A DNA stretch of 64,000 nucleotides. Origin: Apostichopus japonicus. Lineage: Eukaryota; Echinodermata; Holothuroidea; Aspidochirotida; Stichopodidae. The position numbers and the translations under genes were made by a program. Location: contig NC_092562.1 in the NCBI RefSeq assembly GCF_037975245.1, positions 18,684,554 to 18,748,553 of the forward strand. The letters run 5' to 3'. This document shows, piece by piece, positions 13,863 to 40,758 of the stretch; within the stretch, counting starts at the first letter, position 1, and each line of letters begins with the position of its first letter. The notes under the pieces were generated by a model. The model saw only the letters and a list, made by a program, of their open reading frames with translations. It was not told the origin of the DNA and ran no database searches.

Positions 13863-15767
13863 TATAGCGATTGTTCCATATAGCGATTGTTATCTGGTTA
13901 CAGCAAAGTAGCTGGAAACCGAAATGAATGCAAATGCGGTGGGTCACAGAAAATATGATGGGGTTAGAAGGTAATGAATTAAAAATTCATCAAACACGCA
14001 CACTCAATGGTTCATACAAATATTTATAGTGTTCAATCAGTCGTGGAGATATAATTCAAATGAACGTTTTACCAGTCAGTACCAAGCACTTTGCATGACG
14101 AAGCACCCAAACAAACAAACACAACAAAAACAAAAACAAACAAAACACATGGGCAAACACACTTGAACAAATTCCATATGTTATGAAAGATATATTTTAG
14201 TGGTTGATATTGTATTACTAGTCAAGTGAACATATTGTTCTCTCTCCAGTTTTTCACCATCTCGGCCCCCACCCTCACCCCCTACCCCATTTTAGTCCAC
14301 AGGAGCTATTTAATGGTACAGGAAACATGCGTACTGACTGTGTTAGTATTACACAGCGTCTCGACTATCTTACACCTTTGACGCCGCGTCAGTGTAACTT
14401 GAAAAGTTTACACATACCGTGTTTTTAACGCATGGTCAAGCTAACTGCAGTACGTACTGTATATCTCTGCAATCTGATTCTGTTCAACACATTGTTAGCT
14501 TTTATAGCCATTTTTATTTTAGTTCAATGTAACACATCATCTTCTCTGTCTAGCGTCACCTAGTCTCATCTTTAGACGGGCAGGGGAAGGAAGGTTTCGT
14601 ATACCCAGTATTAGACTAACCTTTTCATCTACCGAAAGGACTATAAATTCGCCCAATTAAAGTCTCAGTACGTGTTTGCCGAATTTAAAGTACGACCTTT
14701 CCAGCTTACTGCACTAAAAGCTCAGTAAAAATAACACCGTTCTATGCAATTTATTATATCAATGTTCATAATTTTTTATTGAGTTTATCTGTCGTTAAAA
14801 CTTTTGAGTTGAATAAATTCGCTAGATTTTTTAAAGAGTCCGTAGATTCTACAAACTTCACTCAAGATTTGTGCTAGGCCCACCTAACAGATCGTGCGGC
14901 AAACAAATCTCTATGTTTTGTTTACGACCGTTAGGCCTAGGACCACTTTCACTTTCGTGGCTAGCCTTTCGTAGGTCCCAAGTTTCTATTTAATAGTATG
15001 TTTCTCTCGGTCTTAATGATGTAGCTTGCGAGATTGTGTCATTTCCTTCCATTGAAAGGAATAAACAGGTGTTTTCGGAAGTTTCCTCCGTGGAATTGTA
15101 AAAAGTGGACGATACGCACATAGGACTACATTTAAATCTTGATCGGGCCGCATGTGTATACTATTTTGTTTACATTTGTGTAAAGAACATGCTGACATGG
15201 GCGGTCGCAGTGATTTTACGGTATATCGCTCGCGCCATGAGGGCAACAGAAACTAAATTTCTTTCTTACGATTTCGACGGCTTTTCTCCATTAAACCCAT
15301 CTGGTCACAGTGCATTAAGAATGATAAACATCGAATAAATTCATCAACGAACAGGTATTGAGACTTCAACAATGAAATAAGGCGTTACACATGTCACTTA
15401 TTCACCAGTGTACTCCAGCCCAAACCATCTGTTCATTAATCATACGCCTATATTGTCTGTAAAGTACAAAACAAGGTAATTACAATTTTATTAAGAAAAT
15501 TACAATTTTGGAAGGAAATGGTTTGTGAGAGAACGGTAGCTAACAGGGAAATTTACATTCTAACATATTTACACTCCTCGTCGGATATCAAAAATCATAC
15601 TTTTGGACATATCCTGATGTGTCACTGGATTAGTTTTACGTAATAAACAAAATGCAGTCACCCGACACTGAAGTGGCCGATTTTCCCGCCATAATGGATC
15701 ATGTCTCCTAATTGACATAATCGGTCCAGATTTATATACACGCCATGATGGTAATTATGCATATATG

Positions 15768-17398
15768 CAGGGACGTAGCTAAGGCCTGATGATTGGGGGG
15801 GGGGGGTGTAGTGGCTGAAATTCCAACTGGATGGGTTTTGGAGTCAGAAAATTCCGACTGCTGCCTTGTACCCCCGCCCCCCGCACTCATCGTCAACGAT
15901 ACGGTCAGTCTCAGTCAGACACCCCATCTTTCGCGACTGCACTTTTGTTCCGAACTTTTTTCAATACATTTGTACCTTATGGGGCAAAGTTTTTGCTTAT
16001 GTTGATGGCACTTTTAAACTTCCGTAGATTAGCATTGAGTGTTTTAATTGTATACCATAGAGACAATGTATATCCCAACGTCGTAGCCAGGAATTTGAAA
16101 GGGGAAGCACTTTTTGCGATTGATATGGGGGAGGGGTCTAAGAGGAGGGGGTGTCCCCCTCCCCTTTGAGATTTTTTTGAACAATTGAAGGTCCTTATAT
16201 GCGATCTGGTGCAATTTGTTGCCAGTTTCATCATTATCATATGATATCATATTATCAGCAGATTTTGTTTCCTGTTTGAATTCTTTTACATGTTCTCTTA
16301 CATAATATATCAGAAAGACAAACATAGTGCTCTTTTACAATTTTTCCAGAAGGATGATTCTTGTTTATTGTCCAATGTCTGGACTTAAATACATTTGACG
16401 AACTTAATTGATGGACAATATAAACTTTCATATTTTGTAAGACAGCCAGATTTGCAGTGGCCTAAAAAAATATCGTTATCTCCGTGTATTAACAGTGTAA
16501 TAATTATTTATAGGAAGTGCGTATCACGTACGATTGCTAGCTTAGCTTCGTAACATGCTGTTCATGCAACAACTTAGGACGAATCATAGAACGGATGAGA
16601 ACGAACTTGTCGTCGTCGTTGTGCATACGGTTCGTGACATTCCATCGAGTGAGGTTAGGTAGGCAATATGTATTTTATTACGCAGTGGCCAACTGTAGGT
16701 TTGAAATAGGCTATAGGCTAAATTTATCTAATTGCATCTGCCAAACTAAGTATGTAGTTGAATCAGTAGGCCTGCATGTTATTACGATTATAATCGAGTT
16801 AACGGAGTTGACGAGTATTCAAGATCAAAAGAGCACTGACAAAATACCATGCTAAAAAAACAACAGTTTTTAAACATTTTTTTCGACACTCAAAGGGGGG
16901 GGGGGAGCAGTCGCTCCCCTGCTCCCCCTGGCTACGTCCCTGGTATATCCTGAACTTACTTTAAGCTAGCGAACAGGGTCGACCCACCCAATAGCAAAAT
17001 TAATACAAAATTTTCCGAATTGAAGCTGGCGAACGTTGTATTTTTTTTTTTAGAGTATTCAAAATCATACGAAGTTTTGTATGGTGGAGTATAAGGATCG
17101 CGAGATACAATTTCTCAATGTGACGAGGAAAACGTGGTAAATATGACTGATTAAAGGTCAATTTTGATCGAAAATTTTATGTCACTCACAAATTACAAGA
17201 ACATATGAAAATAAGAGTGCGACAGTCAGAAAAATTAGAGCGCGACAGTCGGAAATTCCGAATTGAAGCTGGCGACAGTCGGAAATTCCGACAGTCGGAA
17301 ATTCCGACTGTCGCACTCAAATTTTCCAACTATCGTCATTTTTACCAAGATTGGGGGGGTGAGACACCCCCCACACCCCCCCTCTAGCGACGTCCCTG
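15768..17398. mobile_element. non-autonomous hAT-type DNA transposon (outer)
   Basis: The left end reads CAGGGACGTAGCTA and the right end, reverse-complemented, reads CAGGGACGTCGCTA. The element is flanked by an exact 8-bp duplication, CATATATG, at 15760-15767 and 17399-17406. The CAGG-type terminal repeats with 8-bp duplications are the hAT signature. No transposase frame is present. Near its right end (17205-17322) it has several CAGTCGGAAATTCCGAC palindromes. A second element is inserted inside it. It ends about 210 bases downstream of the receptor stop codon. Confidence 0.85.
16076..16942. mobile_element. non-autonomous hAT-type element nested in the outer one
   Basis: The left end (CAACGTCGTAGCCAGG) and the reverse complement of the right end (CAGGGACGTAGCCAGG) form terminal inverted repeats. 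The flanks carry an exact 8-bp duplication, GTATATCC, at 16068-16075 and 16943-16950. The 867-bp body has no transposase. Its ends resemble those of the element at 34862-35776. Confidence 0.85.
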
Positions 17399-17596
17399 CA
17401 TATATGCATGATGATAAATCCGTCTTGACTTCCGCTTTTGTTGTTGTATTTTCTCATGGGAAGCAAATGAACAACTCAAACACAACTATAAAATTTGTTA
17501 ATTTCAGTATCAAAATTATGCAACAGAATCAAGCAATTCAGAGAATCAGGATGGTTAACATATTTCGGATACTTCTTCATAGTTCCGCCATCTTTT

Positions 17597-17602
17597 TTTA
17601 TT
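17597..17602 (-). promoter_or_regulatory. AATAAA polyadenylation signal candidate for the cytokine receptor
   Basis: A minus-strand AATAAA lies about ten bases after the receptor stop codon, which would give a very short 3' UTR. A more distal signal could also be used. Confidence 0.35.
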
Positions 17603-17611
17603 ACGTCACGA

Positions 17612-32027
<14,416 letters not shown>

Positions 32028-32087
32028 GATCTCCGATTGGAATACTAAACTGGCTGGTAGACCATACTCCGCTATATCTGGAAGGGG

Positions 32088-33650
32088 TAATAAGAGGGGA
32101 TGGTGATACAAGGTGGGGGGTGTATCAGGGTTAATGGTTACAAGTTGGAGGCGTTCACTCGCACCCGGTTGCGTTTTATTGCTATAGAGACTGAAATTCC
32201 CTATTCACTTAATAAATGATGCCATAAAGGAAGGGGTAGGAAGAGGGGATTACAAGGTGGGGGGAGGGGGTGTATCAGGGTTAATGGTTACAAGTTGGAG
32301 GCGTTCACTCGCACCCGGTTGCGTTTTATTGCTAGAGACTGAAATTCCCTATTCACTTAATAAATGATGCCATAAAGGAAGGGGTAGGAAGAGGGGATTA
32401 CAAGGTGGGGGGAGGGGGTGTATCAGGGTTAATGGTTACAAGTTGGAGGCGTTCACTCGCACCCGGTTGCGTTTTATTGCTGTAGAGACTGAAATTCCCT
32501 ATTCACTTAATAAATATGCCATAAAGGAAGGGGTAATAAGAGGGGATGGTGATACAAGGTGGGGGGGGGGGGTATCAGGGTTAATGGTTACAAGTTGTAG
32601 GCGTTCACTCGCACCCGGTTGCGTTTTATTGCTATAGAGACTGAAATTCCCTATTCACTTAATAAATTATGCCATAAAGGAAGGGGTAGGAAGAGGGGAT
32701 TACAAGGTGGGGGGAGGGGGTGTATCAGGGTTAATGGTTACAAGTTGGAGGCGTTCACTCGCACCCGGTTGCGTTTTATTGCTAGAGACTGAAAATTCCC
32801 TATTCACTTAATAAATGATGCCATAAAGGAAGGGGTAATAAGAGGGGATGGTGATACAAGGTGGGGGGGGGTATCAGGGTTAATGGTTACAAGTTGGAGG
32901 CGTTCACTCGCACCCGGTTGCGTTTTATTGCTGTAGAGACTGAAATTCCCTATTCACTTAATAAATTATGCCATAAAGGAAGGGGTAGGAAGAGGGGATT
33001 ACAAGGTGGGGGGAGGGGGTGTATCAGGGTTAATGGTTACAAGTTGGAGGCGTTCACTCGCACCCGGTTGCGTTTTATTGCTGTAGAGACTGAAATTCCC
33101 TATTCACTTAATAAATGATGCCATAAAGGAAGGGGTAATAAGAGGGGATGGTGATACAAGGTGGGGGGGGTATCAGGGTTAATGGTTACAAGTTGGAGGC
33201 GTTCACTCGCACCCGGTTGCGTTTTATTGCTAGAGACTGAAATTCCCTATTCACTTAATAAATTATGCCATAAAGGAAGGGGTAATAAGAGGGGATGGTG
33301 ATACAAGGTGGGGGGGGGGTATCAGGGTTAATGGTTACAAGTTGGAGGCGTTCACTCGCACCCGGTTGCGTTTTATTGCTATAGAGACTGAAATTCCCTA
33401 TTCACTTAATAAATGATGCCATAAAGGAAGGGGTAGGAAGAGGGGATTACAAGGTGGGGGGAGGGGGTGTATCAGGGTTAATGGTTACAAGTTGGAGGCG
33501 TACAATCGCACCCGGTTGCGTTTTATTGCTAGAGACTGAAATTCCCTATTCACTTAATAAATGATGCCATAAAGGAAGGGGTGGGAAGAGGGGATTACAA
33601 GGTGGGGGAGGGGGGTAACAGGGTTAATGGTTACAAGGTGGAGGGGTTCG
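32088..33650. repeat. minisatellite, ~150-bp unit, 11 copies, at the receptor 5' end
   Basis: The block TTAATGGTTACAAGTTGGAG recurs at about 32131, 32281, 32429, 32581, 32731, 32880, 33030, 33179, 33328, 33478 and 33624, a period of 146-152 bases. Copies are nearly identical except for two forms of the G-rich linker: one reads GGTAATAAGAGGGGATGG, the other GGTAGGAAGAGGGGATTAC. The last copy is diverged. The array starts about 60 bases upstream of the receptor ATG, so it must cover the 5' UTR, the promoter or an upstream intron. Confidence 0.95.
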
Positions 33651-33967
33651 CTCGCACCAAGTTGCGTTTCATTGCTAGAACTCCCTATCAGATTCACATA
33701 ATCATTATGCACCTAAGAACGTTGCGGTGTATTTCCAGCATTAATCGCCCTTCTCCGCACATAAATTGATGAATATAGGCTACGCATAACAGTACACGTA
33801 TATCTGCCATGAGGGTCGTGTGGGCAATGCTGGTTGTTTTGGATTGGTGTGTGGATATCTTTTCCATTTCCTTTCCGTTCTGCTTTGTTTTTCCTTCTTC
33901 TTTTTTCTTCTCTTCTTTATTTTTCCTCTAAAAACTGCATACGGTTTTGCAAAACGATAAACTATAT

Positions 33968-34235
33968 CAAGATTTATATTGCGGTAGAATACGAACCTTC
34001 AAAGTACCCATATCTACGTTTCATATGTTTAGCCTTCGGGGAAAGAAACTCACTGAAAAATTACTCAAAGAAGAATAAAGCACATAAGGGTTGCTATAAG
34101 ATATCTTGCGGTAGAAAATAAAACTTCAAAGTATGCCAACCCATATATACGCTTCATATTTATTTCTTTCGGGAAAGAAATCACTTAAAAAATGTCTCAA
34201 AGTGGAGTAAAGCACGTCAGGTTACTACGATATCT
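33968..34235. repeat. tandem duplication, ~134-bp unit
   Basis: Two diverged copies share ATATTGCGGTAGAA / ATCTTGCGGTAGAA, CTTCAAAGTA, a cluster of CATATTT-like bases, GGGAAAGAAA and TAAAGCAC blocks in the same order. Confidence 0.7.
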
Positions 34236-34861
34236 TAACCGCAAAATGATTATTTATATTCTTGGATACCCGCATCTTTGGTATAATTCCATAATGTCTC
34301 TGATACGAAGAATAATGTCCGTGGTTGATACAAGGGTGGACATATAATTATAAATCAAGGAAGAGTATACTGCAGCCCTCAACAGTACAGTTTCCCGGTC
34401 TTTTGTATAACAACATATATACGTAGATTTGTATTGGTTCATATCAGATACGCAATACACAGTGATCGCTAAACAACCTTTAACCTGCACCATGTATGTA
34501 TATATACATCATATCTGTTTTCTATCTAAGGAACTCGCGATACTTCATTTGATGTACCAATGCTATGATCATATGGTTACATGCAATTTGGATGTAAGAG
34601 GACTAGGTGGGGGGGGGGGGTGGTTAAGGAGGGGCGAGAGTGGAGAATGGAGATAAAGTTTTTTTCTATTTTCGTAATGTTAATATCTTTACATTATCAA
34701 AACACATTACATTACAGAACACGTTGGTTGTATTTCTATCAATAGTTTTTTTTTTTAGAAATGTCACCCTAATCCGCTGAGTTTCACCAGAACTATAGTA
34801 GTCTAATTGTTCTTCAGATGCAACACAAATACTCAATTGTATGAGTATAACGACCTTAAAT

Positions 34862-35776
34862 TAGGGAAGTAGCCAGAAATTTGAAAAGGGGTGGGGGTGT
34901 AGCAGAACTTTAAAAGGGGCACTTCTCAAGAAAAGGGAGCATTATTACACTTAATGGAGCGCCAAGATGTGCAAAGAAAAATATTGCCCAAAATGCCTCC
35001 CACGTTGCAGGAAATAAACAAAATAAGAGTATTGTATTACGTGGCAGACAAACTTTCGGGGGAAAGAAGGGTCGCATAGCTTTCTTCAACCATGGAGCTA
35101 TAAACAGAACTCCATGCTTCAACCTAGTGTTGTTAAGACCCTTGTATAAAAAGCCTTGTGTACCTTTCTTTTTCAGTTATTTTACCGTATTTATTTGCTA
35201 TATTGCCCAGAGAACGTCACGGCAACGCTTTCGATTGATACGAGGTTCTTGCACATTTCTCACAAGCTATCTTAATGTTTTCCTTTGAGTTTGACAGATT
35301 TGCTTCGGAAAAGCGAAGAAGCCAATCAGGTTGGGCCCACTTTCCCCAACAATCACTTGAGCTTAGATTGATTTGTACACTGCGAGACGGTCGCTAACTG
35401 CTGTAGAAGAAACTTTATCTCACATCACACGCAATTTCGTAACTTAAATATGAATGAATACAGATTCTGTGGTTTGCATAAGTTCATGCCCCTGTTTGGA
35501 GAAATGTAAAAGACGTTTGTTTTTGGACAGATCCTCGGGCATGTAAAATACAGTGGGCGAGCACATTCGTGATAGGCAGAAACAGACTCTGAGGCATGTA
35601 CAGTTTGCCACGCAAGAAAAAGAGTATTACAAACGACTTGGCCAAGACTACCTTGAACCTGAAAGAGGGCTTTACTGCTATCACCTGCTTTTAGTTAAAT
35701 TGTATTTTTCGGGGTACTCTAAGGGGGAGGGGGTGGGGAGCGATCGCTCCCATTGCACCCCCTGTTTACGTCCCTC
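34862..35776. mobile_element. probable hAT-type non-autonomous element
   Basis: The left end GGGAAGTAGCCAGAAATTTG and the right end ...TTTACGTCCC are imperfect inverted repeats. The inner sequence near the right end (GGGGAGCGATCGCTCCC) matches the nested element at 16076-16942. The flanks CCTTAAAT and CCTTCAAA are similar but not an exact duplication, so the boundaries are approximate. Confidence 0.6.
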
Positions 35777-36044
35777 CTTCAAATTACATATTTAGGCCAA
35801 CAATGAGGAACAAATTTGTCAAAGACAATGGTGTTGAGTTCCATCCAAGGGTGCACTGTTGAATTATTTGGATGAGTTATTTAGAATTTAGAATTATAAA
35901 CCAATAACTTTACATTAACATCTAGGCCTGTACCGAGGAGCTGACGTCATTATGAACGTATCCTTAATGATTTACAATCATAACATTTGGGTAATACGCC
36001 CTTAATGACAGTTATTCAAATCCAATTTATACGCTTTAACACAC

Positions 36045-36250
36045 CAGTAGAGTCACTGTGGTCGACTGGTACGGACTTCGGTTCGTGACACAAAGATCCG
36101 GGGTTCGATTCCTACAGAGTCCCAAAAATACGAAACCGGTCGTGAAGTGGAATTTTTCTGGTGTGTTATTCTTTATTGATCTATATATATTATGTAATAA
36201 AATATATATATATATATTATTTGTATATATATATATATATTTAAACATAA
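36045..36250 (+). mobile_element. tRNA-derived SINE-like repeat
   Basis: The sequence has a Box A-like TGGTCGACTGGTA and a Box B GGGGTTCGATTCC about 45 bases later, followed by a non-tRNA body and a TA-rich tail. A foldable tRNA with a complete acceptor stem is not seen. TTAACACACCAG and CTGGTGTGTTA form an inverted pair around the head. Confidence 0.6.
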
Positions 36251-38149
36251 ACTCACATATTTACTCCTTCATACAGTATATATCCTACTCTATATATTAA
36301 CATTATAAATGAACGGCCGGTACAAAACATGAAATAATAACAATAACGACAATTACCGGATCAAAACAACATTTAGAGAAGTACTTACAGGTAAACTGAC
36401 TGTAGATATTTATTTTCCGGAAAAAGAATCCTTTGTATCCTGTCCTCTAATTAAACGTTGAATGTCTAATGTAGAAAATGGAGGAAGCAGTTTACGAAGT
36501 TAGACGACAAAAGCCTGACAAAGATCTCAGTAGGTTGTTGGCGTCGATGTTGTACCGCTATCTTCCCAATTGACATCTCATATGACGTTACCCGATATGT
36601 TATGAGAGTTTTCTGGTTTCAAACAAACTGGTAGACTTTTATGAGAAAAGCAAATGCAATGAGTTAAATGAGATCTCTTCACCGCATAGACATAAGAACA
36701 AGCCTGTAGTGTAGTTCATTTCTAAGCATCTTCTTCTGCTAAATTGCACAGGTTACATAAATTGCAGATTCCATTGTAACGAAATCTTCAAGGTTGCTGT
36801 AAAAAAGCATGTCAATACTATTACCTCTTTGTGACGGCGTATATGGGCAATTCATTCAACACCCCGGCTGAGCACCCTCCACCAACCAAATCCGTTCCCC
36901 TAACTCAGTACTCCGATCAGTCCCCCCCCCCTCCCCTCCCCTCTCCCCAACCCACTCCACTCCTCTCCAAACAACCATTTATCCCAAATGAGTATTACGA
37001 GTTAATGCCCATCGATATATTATCAACAACCAATGTGTGTCGATACCGGTAATTGTAACATAATACCTGACTTTCGATAAGACAAATTTTGCGGGCATAT
37101 CTAATAAGATTAGTTTCTTAACTATGTATGAAGTTCAGTTATTATTAGCAATGATAACGTTGTATGAAACCGTCTGTGTTGATTATGTTATAAGCGTAAA
37201 ACAAAAGAGAGCATTTTATTTTTGAGGCTTACAGCATTTGCATCTGAATAATGTACTGCATTCAAGGATACACTAGTCCCAAGGCACCTTGTCTACTAAA
37301 CTTTCATTCATTATAATAACTAAGCTTCCGCTTAAAGTCAGGGGAGGATAAGATTTTATGTTGTCGAGGGGAGGAGGGGGTATATCCTGTTGTATCGTTT
37401 CTTCTGTGATGCTAAGCCCCCCCCCCATCCCCCCTTCCTCCGACTCTCTCCAAGAAGTTTCCCCGCCCCATGCTTACTACTTAGCCTAGCACACAGGAAA
37501 TTCGATCAGTTCCCCAGATTAATCACAAAGTTTAATAGGAAAGCAAATACCTTTTAAGTGGCCCCAAAATTACATGTTAATTAAATGCAATACAATATTT
37601 TCAAGAACAAAAGTCACTTTGAATGCCATTCAATGGTGCTCTGCCTGTCCAATAAAGTTACACAGTTCTGTTGGTTGAGTTATTAGAATTTATACCAACA
37701 ACGGATTAAAATAAACATTTATTTCATCAATTTAGCCTCCTAAATGAGTATATGTCTCGGACTATTAATGTTTAAAAAGATCGGTTAGGGGTATTATAAG
37801 CCTCACTCTCACATCGACTCATAAAAAAAATACTCTCATGTTTGGTAAATTCAATAAATATCATAGTGAGGGACTCTCGTTAACGCAATTGATATTTCAT
37901 GTATAGGTTAAGAATATTCCACTTACAGACGTAACAGGTAAAATAAACTAGGTACAAGATGTCCACATGCACCACAGCTGAAATCATCAGTACTGGCTAC
38001 ATTTATAACGTGAATATATATGGCAACTGTATCGAGTCCCCATAAATTATGAATATTTTGCCTGCCAAACGTTAACATTTTGTGTATCGCTATTTTCTGA
38101 CTTCTGGATATTTAGCCATGTCCCCGTTTTTCGTTGGTGAACACTATTA

Positions 38150-38400
38150 TTCAAGAGCTGCCTTGTCGTAGTTTGTCCGGAGTACTCGTGCTCTTACTCA
38201 ACCACAATTGCCTGTGATCGACCTCGTGGACTTGTACTCGTGGAATTATGGTACTCTAGTCATGTACTAGTGTCAGATTATATACTGTACTGGTACTCGA
38301 TCTTAGAGCCCTGTACTCAAAGTTGTACTCATTCCAAGTCTGAGACCTCTATACTAGTACTCATACTGTTGTACTCGAATTACAAACGTGTACAAGCCTG
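38150..38400. repeat. degenerate GTACTCGT repeat cluster
   Basis: Some fifteen short matches to GTACTCGT, TACTAGTA and their variants occur in about 250 bases, without a fixed period. Confidence 0.6.
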
Positions 38401-39029
38401 AGCGACGCTGGTAACATTGATCGACCACATATCAAGTAGCGTTTACCGATTAAACATAAAGTAGTCTGTGCTGTTAATGTCGTATGTTTGTTTTATAACA
38501 TCTCAAATATTTCTGTCATTCTGCATTTTTATTGATTTTTTGCAATTGTATGAACTTAAACGCACTATTCATTTGAAAACTCAGCTCAGTACCAACATCA
38601 ACACTATTCTCTGGTAATCAGGAGCTGTTAAGCAAATGTTACATTTTTCGCCATCCATAGGCCTAACTGTTTTGAATGAATGTTATCATGCAACCACTGC
38701 TGTATCAATGAAGGTATGGCCACAGTCACGGTTCTTTCAATTGTTTCAAGTTTACGAAAACCATATTTTTGTTTTCTTCAAAATGTTCTAGAAATTGAGA
38801 TAATATCTGGCAATTCAAAATGATTTAATGAAAGGTTTCCTGGGATTCAACAAAACTAATTATATATCAGTCCAGCAGTATACAGTCTCTATGGTTTGGT
38901 GAGTGTTTATCTTTAAAAGGGTAGCGGAAAACGGTTGTGAAAATTGTCGCTATGGAGGGGCCAGAATGGATTTGTTGGTAGGCACTGAGCACCCTTTTGT
39001 GCGAATGAATATGGAATCAATAAGCCAGT

Positions 39030-40758
39030 GTCATCTCTGACTAGTATAGTGACTGGTATAGTGACTAGTATAGTGACTGGAATAGTGACTGGTAAAGTGA
39101 CTGGTATAGTGACTGGTATTGTGACTGGTATAGTGACTATAGTATAGTGACTGGCATAGTGACTAGTAGAGTGACTGGTATAGTGACTGGTACAGTGACT
39201 AGTATAGTGACTGGTATAGTTACTAGTATAGTAACTGGTATAGTGACTGGTACAGTGAGTGGTATAGTGACTGGTATAGTGACTGGTATAGTGACTGGTA
39301 TAGTGACTGGTATAGTGACTGGTATAGTGACTGGTATAGTGACTGGTATAGTAACTGGTATAGTGACTGGTATAGTGACTAGTATAGTTACTGGTATAGT
39401 GACTGGTATAGTTACTAGTATAGTGACTGGTATAGTGACTATACTAGTAACTAGTATAGTGACTGGTATAGTGACTGGTATAGTGACTGGTATAGTGACC
39501 GGTATAGTGACTGGTATAGTGACCAGTATAGTGACTGGTATAGTGACTAGTGTAGTGACTGGTAGTGTGACTGGTATAGGGACTGGTACAGTGACTGGTA
39601 TAGTGACTGATATAGTGTCGGGTATAGTGACTGGTGTAGTTAATAGTAAAGTGACTAGTATAGTGACTGGTATAGTGACTGGTGTAGTTACTAGTAAAGT
39701 GACTAGTACAGTGACTGGTACAGTGACTGGTATAGTAACTGGTATAGTGTCGGGTATAGTGACTGGTATAGTGACTGGTATTGTGACTGGTATAGTGACT
39801 ATAGTATAGTGACTGGCATAGTGACTAGTAGAGTGACTGGTATAGTGACTAGTGTAGTGACTGGTAGTGTGACTGGTATAGGGACTGGTACAGTGACTGG
39901 TATAGTGACTGATATAGTGTCGGGTATAGTGACTGGTGTAGTTAATAGTAAAGTGACTAGTATAGTGACTGGTATAGTGACTGGTGTAGTTACTAGTAAA
40001 GTGACTAGTACAGTGACTGGTACAGTGACTGGTATAGTAACTGGTATAGTGTCGGGTATAGTGACTGGTATAGTGACTGGTATTGTGACTGGTATAGTGA
40101 CTATAGTATAGTGACTGGCATAGTGACTAGTAGAGTGACTGGTATAGTGACTAGTATAGTAACTATAGTGACTGGTATAGTAACTGGTATAGTGACTGGT
40201 ATAGTGACTAGTATAGTGACTGGTATAGTAACTGGTATAGTGACTGGTATAGTGACTGGTATAGTGACTAGTATAGTGACTGGTATAGTGACTAGTATAG
40301 TAACTATAGTGACTGGTATAGTAACTGGTATAGTGACTGGTATAGTGACTAGTATAGTGACTGGTATAGTAACTGGTATAGTGACTGGTATAGTGACTGG
40401 TATAGTGACTGGTATAGTGACTGGTATAGTTACTGGTATAGTAACTATAGTGACTGGTATAGTAACTGGTATAGTGACTGGTATAGTGACTAGTATAGTG
40501 ACTGGTATAGTAACTGGTATAGTGACTGGTATAGTGACTGGTATAGTGACTAGTATAGTGACTGGTATAGTGACTGGTATAGTGACTGGTATAGTGACTA
40601 GTATAGTGACTGTTATAGTTACTAGTATAGTAACTATAGTGACTGGTATAGTAACTGGTATAGTGACTGGTATAGTGACTAGTATAGTGACTGGTATAGT
40701 AACTGGTATAGTGACTGGTATAGTGACTGGTATAGTGACTGGTATAGTGACTGGTATA
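39030..40758. repeat. minisatellite, 12-bp unit TAGTGACTGGTA
   Basis: About 140 copies of a 12-bp unit alternate between ACTGGT and ACTAGT forms. A block of about 302 bases is duplicated as a higher-order unit (for example 39541 onward and 39843 onward). Because 12 is divisible by three, long open frames run on both strands as (VTGI)n and (TIPV)n; these are artefacts. Confidence 0.97.

Larger units (their letters stand above)
9363..17611. other. intergenic region between the BRICHOS gene and the cytokine receptor
   Basis: No gene is recognised here. The interval holds the upstream flank of the BRICHOS gene, a 200-bp tandem repeat, a (TA)n tract and the nested hAT pair (listed separately). 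Scattered short open frames lack domains. A stretch at 11000-11180 resembles a degraded SINE but cannot be assigned. Confidence 0.5.

Noticed and set aside
32443-33118. Frames reading through the 150-bp array
   Set aside because: They are interrupted at variable G runs and repeat the satellite unit.
33834-34121. A 95-residue plus-strand frame with a hydrophobic start
   Set aside because: It overlaps a 134-bp tandem duplication and T-rich sequence, with no splice or domain support.
36831-37052. A proline-rich plus-strand frame
   Set aside because: It is explained by C-rich low-complexity DNA.
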